Position numbers and translations under genes: made by a program
Notes under the pieces: generated by a model
Database searches by the model: none
The model's input: the letters and a program-made list of their open reading frames with translations, nothing else
What the model was told of the DNA's origin: nothing
Assembly: GCF_904848665.1 (NCBI RefSeq)
Contig: NZ_CAJHCQ010000004.1
Location: 393,876 to 457,875 of the forward strand
Reading direction: 5' to 3'
Origin: Paraburkholderia hiiakae
GTDB taxonomy: Bacteria > Pseudomonadota > Gammaproteobacteria > Burkholderiales > Burkholderiaceae
DNA: 64,000 nucleotides
Shown: piece after piece, positions 35,137 through 42,339 of the stretch
How the letters are laid out: every line of letters begins with the position of its first letter
How positions within the stretch are numbered: position 1 is the first letter of the stretch

Positions 35137-36732
35137 TTACCGCGAGAGCCACACATCGGCAAAACTCGCGGCCGTGCCGTCGGGTGAAAGGGTGTGGTCG
35201 TGCACGCGCTTCGAGGCGAGCGTCACCCACTGCGGCGAGACGAGATTCAGGTCCGGCAAATCGTGCTCCAGAATGCGCTGGATTTGCGCGAACTGCTGCT
35301 TGCGCTTCGTTTCATCGCTTTCTCGCGCGGCTTGTGCAAACAGGCCGTCGATTTGCGGGTTGCTGTAGTGCGAGCCGTTCGTGAACGGCACGCCGGGGCG
35401 GAAGTTGTCAGTCGTATATAAACGCGCCACGCCGACCACTGGATCGAACAGATTGCTCATGCCATTCACGGTGAAATCGAACTGCCGGTCGGTATAAACG
35501 CGCTTCAAATAGGCTGCAAGATCCTGATTGCGGATCGTCACGGCGATCCCCACACGGGCGAGCGCTGACTTGATGTACTCGCCCGTGCGCGCCGGCAGGT
35601 CACCGATCGGCAGCGGGTCGAGCGTGAGCGCGAAGCGCGTGCCATCCGCCTTGCGCGGATAACCGGCCTCGTCGAGTAGACGGTTCGCGCGCGCCACGTC
35701 GAACGGGTAGGGCGTGGGGCCAGCGTCATAGTACGGGTTCGACGGCATCAGCGGGCTCGCGGTGGGTGTCGCGTAGCCGTAGTAAATGACCTTGCGGATC
35801 ACTTCGCGATCGATCGCCGAGGCAATCGCCTGACGCACTTTCAATGGCTTGAGCACCGGATTGTCGAGATTGAACTCGATACGCGCAACGCCCGCCTGGA
35901 ACTCGTAGCCGCGAGTTTCGACGCCGAGTTTCGGGTTGGCCTTGAGGCGATCGAGGTCGGCGAGCGGCACGGGCGTATCGCCGCCGAGATCGACCGAGCC
36001 GTCCTCGAACGCCACCGCGCGCGCGGCGGGATCGGCGATGATCTTCACGATGATACGGTCCAGATACGGCTTCCCGGCATTCCAGTAGTCGTCGTTGCGC
36101 GCGTATTCGATGAAGCTGCCGCGCACCCACTTGACGAAGCGAAACGGACCGGTGCCGATGGGCGCGTTGTTGGCCGGATTGGTGAGCACGTCCCGGCCCT
36201 CGTAGATGTGCTTCGGCAGGATCGGCGTTTCCGAGGCCGAGAACGCGCGTATCAGCCACGGCGCGGGTTCGCTGAGCGTCAGCACGAGCGTATAGGGGTC
36301 CGGCGTGGAGATCGCGGTGACGTTCGCGAACGTGGTGCGCGCACGCGGATGCACCTTGCGCAGCGTTTCGATCGACCACGCCACGTCGGCCGACGTAAAC
36401 GGCGCGCCGTCGTGCCATTTCACGCCGTGCCGCAGATGAAACACGTAACGGCGGCCCCCATCCTCGATCTCCCATGACGTGGCGAGCAGCGGCTTGGCCT
36501 TCAATTCGAAGTCGTAGTCGAGCAGGCCTTCAATCACTTTCGGGCTGACCTTGAGGACATTCACTGCCGTCGTGGCGACATCCACGAGCGCCGTCGGCTC
36601 CGGCGTCACCACGAAATTGAGCGTGCCGCCGCGCGTTTGAGCGTGGGCGGCCCCGTGCGCGAGAACGCTCGCCACAACCAGAAGCAGCAGAACGACACGG
36701 TGTGACGCCGTGCGCAGGAGAAGAGAAATCAT
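35137..36732 (-). CDS. ABC transporter binding protein, family 5 (DppA/OppA type), first copy
   Basis: Periplasmic receptor of 531 residues with a Sec signal peptide (LLLLVVASVLAHGAAHA) and the family-5 fold: RGGTLNFVVTPEP, WHDGAPFTSADVAWSIETL, NAPIGTGPFRFVKW, a VRQAIASAIDREVIRK hinge and C-terminal AASFADVWLS. It is clearly paralogous to the protein at 42340-43941, sharing long motifs throughout, but uses Sec instead of Tat export. It sits between the DszB-like and aldo/keto reductase genes in the leftward operon with no permease genes of its own; it may share the Dpp-type transporter at 43985-47669. Confidence 0.92.
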   Translation of the reverse strand: MISLLLRTASHRVVLLLLVVASVLAHGAAHAQTRGGTLNFVVTPEPTALVDVATTAVNVLKVSPKVIEGLLDYDFELKAKPLLATSWEIEDGGRRYVFHLRHGVKWHDGAPFTSADVAWSIETLRKVHPRARTTFANVTAISTPDPYTLVLTLSEPAPWLIRAFSASETPILPKHIYEGRDVLTNPANNAPIGTGPFRFVKWVRGSFIEYARNDDYWNAGKPYLDRIIVKIIADPAARAVAFEDGSVDLGGDTPVPLADLDRLKANPKLGVETRGYEFQAGVARIEFNLDNPVLKPLKVRQAIASAIDREVIRKVIYYGYATPTASPLMPSNPYYDAGPTPYPFDVARANRLLDEAGYPRKADGTRFALTLDPLPIGDLPARTGEYIKSALARVGIAVTIRNQDLAAYLKRVYTDRQFDFTVNGMSNLFDPVVGVARLYTTDNFRPGVPFTNGSHYSNPQIDGLFAQAARESDETKRKQQFAQIQRILEHDLPDLNLVSPQWVTLASKRVHDHTLSPDGTAASFADVWLSR

Positions 36733-36789
36733 CGGTTAGGCAAAAGACGATCAGAAAGATTAGAGCGCTGGAGGGCAACGCTTCACGGG

Positions 36790-37842
36790 TTAGCCGGCGG
36801 CCGCCGCACGACGAGCCAGCGCTGCCTCGAGCGGCGCTGGCTCGACCCATTGTGCGAAGTCGAAATCGGTCGCGATGAAGCCGTGCTCGAAGAGAAAGCG
36901 CTTGAAGTGCTCGAGCGCATCGAGCGCCCCGGCATCCAGCCCGATTGCCAGTTGCCTGTGCAAGCCAGCGCCATACGCGCGCGTCACCCAGTGCTCGGCG
37001 CTGCGCACCTCGCGCGCGACATAGCGCGAGACTTCGCCGGGATGCGAGTTGGCCCACGCGGCGACATCGAGCGTGCGTGCGAGCACGCGTTCGACGAGGT
37101 CGGGGCGCTCGCGCAGGAGTTGCGCATCGACTGTGAGCGGGCGCGGCGTACCGTTGTTCGCGTGCGCGCGGCGATCGGGATGCGCGCTGATTTCGACCAG
37201 CACGCGCGCACCGATCACGTTGGCGATGTCGAGGCCCGTCGCGCCCTTGACGAACACCACGTCGGCTTCGCCGCGCAGGAGCGCCGCCGCCTCGCGCGAA
37301 AATTCGTGAGCGCGCTGCGCATCGAGCCAATCGGCGAGCGGTGCGGATTCATCCGGCTTGGCGTGCGCGAGACCACGGGGCGCGTGCGGCAGATCCACCA
37401 GCTCGACATCGGCAGGCGAAACGCCGATGGCTTCGAGGAGCGTGTGAAAACCGCGCAGCGCAGTGGCGCGATGAAAATCGACCACTTCGGCGGAGATATT
37501 GATCGGCAATCCGAATCGACGCCCGGCGAGCGAGGCGCGTGTTGGCGCAACGTGCGGATCGAGCGTAATGAGCGCCTGAAACTCGTCGACCCAGCTCACG
37601 CCGATGAGCCGCGTATCGCTGCCCTGGGCCCGCGCCCATAGCGCTGGAATATTGCCGCCCTGACGAAACGACCACGGCTGCGTGTGCGTGAAGTGCGAGC
37701 GGCGGATGGACGCTTCGGCGGCGTCCTGCAATGCCTTCACCTCGATGCCGTCAGCCGCGAATTCGTCCTGCAGCAGTCCTTGCTGCGCGGCAATACCAAA
37801 TGGCGTCGGCGCGGGACAACGGGTGTACCAGAGAAGCGTCAT
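36790..37842 (-). CDS. DszB-like desulfinase (periplasmic-binding-protein fold)
   Basis: Predicted to cleave the C-S bond of an aromatic or alkyl sulfinate, releasing sulfite. The 350-residue product from ATG 37842 (GAGGA upstream) resembles Rhodococcus DszB. Key residues are kept: Cys9 (T-R-C-P-A-P, DszB Cys27), His50 (S-H-F-T, DszB His60), Arg60 and Gly63 (FRQGGNIPALW, DszB Arg70 and Gly73), with His-to-Arg spacing of ten as in DszB. No signal peptide, so cytoplasmic. The C-terminal DALEHFKRFLFEHGFI segment also matches. Automated pipelines would likely call it an ABC binding protein. First gene of the leftward operon, divergent from the DszC-like gene. Confidence 0.82.
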   Translation of the reverse strand: MTLLWYTRCPAPTPFGIAAQQGLLQDEFAADGIEVKALQDAAEASIRRSHFTHTQPWSFRQGGNIPALWARAQGSDTRLIGVSWVDEFQALITLDPHVAPTRASLAGRRFGLPINISAEVVDFHRATALRGFHTLLEAIGVSPADVELVDLPHAPRGLAHAKPDESAPLADWLDAQRAHEFSREAAALLRGEADVVFVKGATGLDIANVIGARVLVEISAHPDRRAHANNGTPRPLTVDAQLLRERPDLVERVLARTLDVAAWANSHPGEVSRYVAREVRSAEHWVTRAYGAGLHRQLAIGLDAGALDALEHFKRFLFEHGFIATDFDFAQWVEPAPLEAALARRAAAAG

Positions 37843-38168
37843 GAAGATTCCTCGGTCGCGAATGGGCGCTCGGCGCACAGCGGCTGCGCGGGCAGACTGG
37901 AGCAAACGATTATCGACAAACGCCTGCCGTGTGGTCAAAGAACGAATCGTGAAATAGGTCCACGTGCCAGCGTGATTTGCTTTGACCGCAACGTCATGCT
38001 GCTCGAATGCGCGCAATGCAGGCCAACGCAGACAGGCGAATAACAAAATTCGAATTCGGTGGTTAGTCGCAGGCAATGCGCTCCCTATACTTTTCCCTTT
38101 CGGCAAAACACCTTGAGGCCGCCTGCGCATCAGAATGATTCGCGCGCCTGACAAAAAAGGAAAACTCA
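37843..38168. promoter_or_regulatory. Divergent control region of the DszB-like and DszC-like genes
   Basis: About 326 bases, AT-richer than its flanks. It carries GCGAATAACAAA at 38036-38047, a 12-mer that recurs in the other divergent sulfur promoter region (42110-42121); the ATAAC core resembles half-sites of CysB-type regulators. No coding potential seen. Confidence 0.5.
38063..38091 (+). promoter_or_regulatory. Candidate sigma-70 promoter of the DszC-like/DszA-like operon
   Basis: TATACT at 38086-38091 is one base from the -10 consensus; 17 bases upstream is TTAGTC (38063-38068), a weak -35. It lies 77 bases before the DszC-like ATG and just downstream of the shared 12-mer, the position expected for an activator-dependent promoter. 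Confidence 0.45.
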
Positions 38169-39389
38169 ATGTCCGCTCTTCCCACTCAATTTTCGCCGAG
38201 TTTGCCGTTGCAGGATGCGCTCGCCAACTTGCCATCGCTCGCGAACGAAATCGGCAAAGAAGCGGCGGCGCGCGAAGGGCGCCGCGAATTGCCTTTCGAG
38301 GGCTTTGACGCGTTCCGGCGCTCAGGGCTCGGGCGCCTCAGGTTGCCGGTGGAATGGGGCGGTCTGGGCGGCTCGCTCGTCGACGAATTCGACGTGATCG
38401 CGACGCTGGCCGCCGCCGACAGCAATCTCGCGCACGCGCTGCGCATCCACTACGACCAGACCGAAGCGCTGCTGCTCTCGGCGCGCACGCCGTTCAACGA
38501 TTTGCAGATTCAGCGCGTGATTGACGGCGCCATTTTCGGGGGCGCCTCGACCGAGCTGGGTACGTCGCGTCCGGGCGAGTACACCACGGCGCTCAGACGA
38601 GACGGCGAGCACTATCGGCTCGACGGCCGCAAATACTATTCGACCGGCACGGCATTTTCCGACTACGCGCGCCTGAGTGTGCTGAATGACGAGGGCAAGC
38701 CGGTCGTGGCGATCGTGCCGGTGCGGCGCGAGGGGCTCACGGTGCTCGACGACTGGGACGGCATGGGGCAGCGCATGACGGCGAGCGGCAGTCTCGTGTT
38801 CGAGAATCTGCTGGTGCGTGCGGATGAGATCACGGAACGTGGCCTCGCCACGCTCGCCGGCCGTCATGGCGGTGCGCTGCGGCAACTCCATCTGGTCGCG
38901 GTGGCGGCGGGCATCGTTCGCAATGTGGTCGCGGATGCGCAGCGCTACGTGCTGGAGCACGGGCGCCCAGTACTGCACAGCACGGCACCCTCCGCGCGCG
39001 AAGATGCGTTCATCCAGCAGGTCGTCGGCACGCTCTCCGCGCATAGCCATGCGATCGATGCGCTGGTCCGCGAGAACGCCCGCACGCTCGATCGATCGGC
39101 GCACGCGATCCGCGCGGGTGCGCCAAACGCAGATCCGCTCGTGCTGGAAGGCGCATTGGCAACGGCGCGCACGCAACTCGTGGTCAGCAAGCTCGCGCTC
39201 GAAGCGGCCGAGCGCCTGTTCGAAGCGGGTGGCGCTTCGGCCACTTCACGTGCGCACAATTTCGACCGGCACTGGCGCAACCTGCGCACGATCTTCAGTC
39301 ACAACCCGCTGCTGCACAAGGCGCGCGTGGTGGGCGACTATACCTTGAACGGCGTGACGACGCACCTCACCGAAGGCCGGGTATTTTGA
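38169..39389 (+). CDS. DszC-like flavin-dependent S-monooxygenase
   Basis: Predicted to oxidise an organic sulfide to sulfoxide and sulfone using reduced FMN. The 406-residue protein has the acyl-CoA dehydrogenase fold, with WGGLGGSLVDEFDVIATLAA, ALRIHYDQTEALLLS, and the DszC-type C-terminal segment HNFDRHWRNLRTIFSHNPLL followed by KARVVGDY, a good marker of the DszC/SfnC group. AAGGA lies just before ATG 38169. It is 28 bases ahead of a DszA-like gene and divergent from the DszB-like gene, completing a 4S-like enzyme set. Confidence 0.88.
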   Translation: MSALPTQFSPSLPLQDALANLPSLANEIGKEAAAREGRRELPFEGFDAFRRSGLGRLRLPVEWGGLGGSLVDEFDVIATLAAADSNLAHALRIHYDQTEALLLSARTPFNDLQIQRVIDGAIFGGASTELGTSRPGEYTTALRRDGEHYRLDGRKYYSTGTAFSDYARLSVLNDEGKPVVAIVPVRREGLTVLDDWDGMGQRMTASGSLVFENLLVRADEITERGLATLAGRHGGALRQLHLVAVAAGIVRNVVADAQRYVLEHGRPVLHSTAPSAREDAFIQQVVGTLSAHSHAIDALVRENARTLDRSAHAIRAGAPNADPLVLEGALATARTQLVVSKLALEAAERLFEAGGASATSRAHNFDRHWRNLRTIFSHNPLLHKARVVGDYTLNGVTTHLTEGRVF

Positions 39390-39417
39390 AATCGATGATT
39401 AGAGGAGTGTCCACGAG

Positions 39418-40782
39418 ATGAGCCGAACTTCGGCGACCGAAGCGTCGCGCCGCCTGCATTTGAACGTCAATATCCTGCACTCGGGCTTCGTGCCATCGGC
39501 ATGGCGTCTGGCCGACGCCGATCCTCGCGCATTCGTGGACGTGGGGCACTATGTGCGCGTCGCGCAACTCGCCGAAAGCGCGAAATTCGATGCGGTCTTT
39601 CTCGCCGATAATGCCGCGATCATCGACCAGATCGACTTCCGTCCGATCACGGCGCTCGAACCCACCGTGCTGCTGGCCAGCATCGCGGCAGCGACCACGC
39701 ATATCGGCGTGATCGGCACGGCTTCGACGAGCTACAACGAGCCCTATAACATCGCGCGCCGCTTCGCCACGCTCGATCACGTGAGTCGTGGCCGTGCGGG
39801 CTGGAATGTCGTGACGACGGCCGATTTGCCCTCGGCGCGCAACTTTGGCCACGACGCGGTGCCCGATCACGCGCAACGTTACGCGCGCGCCGCTGAATTT
39901 ACGGAACTCGTCAAGGCGCTCTGGGATAGCTGGGATGACGACGCCTTCGTTGGCGACAAGGCAAGCGGCCGCTTCATCGACGTGACGAAGGTGCGCCCCG
40001 TTGCGCATGAGGGGCGCTTTTTCAAGGTGCAGGGGCCGCTGAATCTTCCGCGTGCGCCGCAAGGTCATCCTGTGCTCGTGCAGGCGGGCGGCTCGGGCGA
40101 CGGCCGCGATCTCGCGGCACGTCACGCGGAGGCCGTATTTTCCGCATCGCAATCGTTCGAGGAGTCGGCTGCGTACCGGCGCGATCTCAATGCGCGCGCC
40201 GCCGCATACGGACGAACGCGGGGCGTGCAGGTATTAGCGGGCCTCACCACCATTATCGGCGCGACCGAAGCCGAGGCATTGCGGCGGCGCGACGAACTCG
40301 TCGAGCAGATTCCCTGGCGCTACAGCCTCACGCGCCTCGCCGGCACACTGGGTCTGTCGCCCGATCAGCTCGAACTCGACGCGCGATTGCCGGAGAACCT
40401 CGCGCTCCCCGGCGGCGGCAACGGCAACCACACGTTCTTTCATGCCACGATCGCCGAGGCGCGGCGCGGCGGCCACACGGTGCGCGAGCTGATCCGCACG
40501 CTCGCGGGCGGCGGCGGGCATCGCGTGATCGTTGGCACACCGGAGCAAATCGCCGACGATATCGAGCGCTGGTTCAAAGGCGAGGCCGCCGACGGCTTCA
40601 ACCTCATGCCCGACGCGCTGCCGGACGGGCTGGAAGCGTTCGTGAATGGCGTGGTGCCGATCCTGCAACGCCGCGGACTCTTTCGAACCGAATACGAAGG
40701 CACCACGTTGCGCTCGCATCTCGGGCTCGAGCGGCCGGGCGTTCGTGAGGCGGTGGTGGGCGCACAGCTTCAGCGCGCCTGA
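39418..40782 (+). CDS. DszA/NtaA/SnaA-like FMN-dependent monooxygenase
   Basis: Luciferase-fold monooxygenase of 454 residues from the nitrilotriacetate/sulfone branch; DszA opens the sulfone ring to a sulfinate with reduced FMN. Landmarks: LHLNVNILHSGFVPSAWR, AQLAESAKFDAVFLADNA, FATLDHVSRGRAGWNVVTT, HPVLVQAGGSGDGRDLAARH and the late GTPEQIADDIERWF. ATG 39418 has GAGGAG about ten bases upstream. Its stop codon lies inside the loop-proximal stem of a terminator hairpin. Exact substrate unknown. Confidence 0.9.
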   Translation: MSRTSATEASRRLHLNVNILHSGFVPSAWRLADADPRAFVDVGHYVRVAQLAESAKFDAVFLADNAAIIDQIDFRPITALEPTVLLASIAAATTHIGVIGTASTSYNEPYNIARRFATLDHVSRGRAGWNVVTTADLPSARNFGHDAVPDHAQRYARAAEFTELVKALWDSWDDDAFVGDKASGRFIDVTKVRPVAHEGRFFKVQGPLNLPRAPQGHPVLVQAGGSGDGRDLAARHAEAVFSASQSFEESAAYRRDLNARAAAYGRTRGVQVLAGLTTIIGATEAEALRRRDELVEQIPWRYSLTRLAGTLGLSPDQLELDARLPENLALPGGGNGNHTFFHATIAEARRGGHTVRELIRTLAGGGGHRVIVGTPEQIADDIERWFKGEAADGFNLMPDALPDGLEAFVNGVVPILQRRGLFRTEYEGTTLRSHLGLERPGVREAVVGAQLQRA

Positions 40783-40794
40783 AGCTGTGCGTTT
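40761..40794 (+). terminator. Terminator hairpin overlapping the DszA-like stop codon
   Basis: A perfect 13-base stem, CGCACAGCTTCAG (40761-40773) and CTGAAGCTGTGCG (40779-40791), with five-base loop CGCGC, followed by TTTGCGG. The TGA stop (40780-40782) is within the descending arm. A second GC-rich hairpin (GGCGCC/GGCGCC around 40798-40813) follows, before the convergent RutA-like gene. Confidence 0.8.
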
Positions 40795-40827
40795 GCGGCG
40801 GCGCCCCAGGCGCCGCGAGTCCGCAAT

Positions 40828-42027
40828 TCAGCGGCGCAGCCCGGCCTCGTGCAGTAACGGCAGCACGCATTCACCGAAGAAGTCCAGGTCGGGCTGAAAA
40901 TCATAGAAGCTCAACTGCACGCCGTCGATGCCTGCCGCATGAAGCTTGATGATCTTGTCGGCCACCTCTTCGGGCGAGCCCACGATCGCAATGTTGCCGC
41001 CCACGGCGCGCGAGGCGGCCTTTGCACGATCTTCGAAACCGCCACGCCATGCGTGCGCGTCGCTGTCGAAGCGGTGAAAACTCCCTTCGTCGGCATGGGC
41101 GACGATGGCGTCGTGATAGTCGCGCGCCTCGGCGGACGTCTCGCGGCAGATCACCATCGGATTGATCAGCGAACGTACCTCGCGTCCATACGCGCGCGCC
41201 GCTGCCTTCACGCGCGCGACATGCGCGGGCAGCGCCTCCAGCGCGCGATCGATCTGCGGTCCCGCAGGGCTCGTGAGGAACACCACATCGGAGTAACGCG
41301 CGGCGAAGTCGATGCCCGCATCGGAGCCCGTCGCATTGATGAGCAACGGGCGTCCGTAGCGCGGCTTGGGCGTGACGAACGCGCCCTGCAGCCGCCATCC
41401 CGAGAGTTCCGGCTCGAAACTGAAGTTGTCTGGTTGCGCCCACAACTGCTGCACGGCGTCGACAAATTCAGCGGCCATCTCGTAGCGCCGATCGTGCTCG
41501 ATGCGGTTCCAGCCAAACATTTCGTGTTCGACGGCACGATGCCCCGTGACCACGTTGATGCCCCAACGTCCGCGCGAGATGTGATCCAGCGTGGCCGTGA
41601 ACTTCGCGAAATGCAGCGGGTGCCACGGCCCGTAGAGCACGTGGGTCGTTGCCGCCAGGATGATGCGTTCGGTACGCGCGGTCAGCGCCGCCAGCGTCAT
41701 GAACGAGTCGAGCGCATGACCGTCGAACACGCCGCCATAGCCACCTTTTGGCAGCCATTGCGACAGGGCGAAGACGAGATCGAAGCCGAGCGCCTCGCAC
41801 TTTTCCACGAGCGCGGCGTTGTAGTCGAACGACCAGTCCGTGCCGCGCGGCAGCGTGGACGCGCTCCATCCGCCAGCCTGGATCGGCAGGAACAGGCCCA
41901 GCATGAGCGGCTGCGCGAATGCGCGCGCCACTGGGCTATCGGAAAAGGCGGCGGGGGAGGCCACAGGCACGAAGGGTGTAGATGCGGGAGTGGATGCGCG
42001 CGGCTCGGCCACGGAATGTTCGCTCAA
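40828..42027 (-). CDS. Luciferase-like monooxygenase of the RutA/SfnG type
   Basis: FMN-dependent monooxygenase of 399 residues from TTG 42027, which has AAGGTG six bases upstream; GTG 42036 and the longer frame to 42141 are alternatives. The core begins MLGLFLPIQAGGW and has ALGFDLVFALSQW, TLDHISRGRWGINVVTGH, ATGSDAGIDFAARYSDVVFL, and IVGSPEEVADKIIKLHAAG, most like pyrimidine oxygenase RutA and sulfone oxygenase SfnG. About 50 N-terminal residues are Ala/Pro/Ser-rich and probably disordered. No rut genes nearby, so a sulfur role is favoured by context. Convergent with the DszA-like gene. Confidence 0.85.
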   Translation of the reverse strand: MSEHSVAEPRASTPASTPFVPVASPAAFSDSPVARAFAQPLMLGLFLPIQAGGWSASTLPRGTDWSFDYNAALVEKCEALGFDLVFALSQWLPKGGYGGVFDGHALDSFMTLAALTARTERIILAATTHVLYGPWHPLHFAKFTATLDHISRGRWGINVVTGHRAVEHEMFGWNRIEHDRRYEMAAEFVDAVQQLWAQPDNFSFEPELSGWRLQGAFVTPKPRYGRPLLINATGSDAGIDFAARYSDVVFLTSPAGPQIDRALEALPAHVARVKAAARAYGREVRSLINPMVICRETSAEARDYHDAIVAHADEGSFHRFDSDAHAWRGGFEDRAKAASRAVGGNIAIVGSPEEVADKIIKLHAAGIDGVQLSFYDFQPDLDFFGECVLPLLHEAGLRR

Positions 42028-42339
42028 GACAGACACCTTGGAGGTTTGTAGCGGCGCCGGGCGCCATGCTAATCGATCAGCGGATCGATTGATTAAACAC
42101 GCGCCGCGCGCGAATAACAAAGAAGCTTTTCTGCTTTCCAATTGAGTAGCTGTGCTGCTGCATTGGCATTTCGGTGCGCCAGTTCATATGAATAGCAGCA
42201 TCGCTTGGTTAGCGCGTGAGAAGGCCGTTGCTACGATTGCAGCACTGTCGCCACGGCGCGAATTCAACGGTTCTTGCAGATCGCAACGTTTCGCCTCGTT
42301 TAGCGCCGCTTTGTCTCATTGATATCGGAACGCATCAGC
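42028..42339. promoter_or_regulatory. Divergent control region of the RutA-like gene and the Dpp-type operon
   Basis: About 312 bases. It contains a perfect inverted repeat AATCGATC-AGCG-GATCGATT (42071-42090), a likely operator, and 20 bases further on GCGAATAACAAA (42110-42121), the same 12-mer as in the DszB/DszC promoter region. No gene is supported within it. Confidence 0.5.
42071..42090. promoter_or_regulatory. Perfect 8-base inverted repeat, candidate operator
   Basis: AATCGATC and GATCGATT separated by AGCG. Located between divergent genes and close to the shared 12-mer, it is a plausible binding site for a dimeric regulator. Confidence 0.5.

Noticed and set aside
40828..42027. Assignment as pyrimidine oxygenase RutA
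   Set aside because: Family resemblance is real, but no rutB-G genes are present and the surroundings are sulfur genes, so the specific name was not given.
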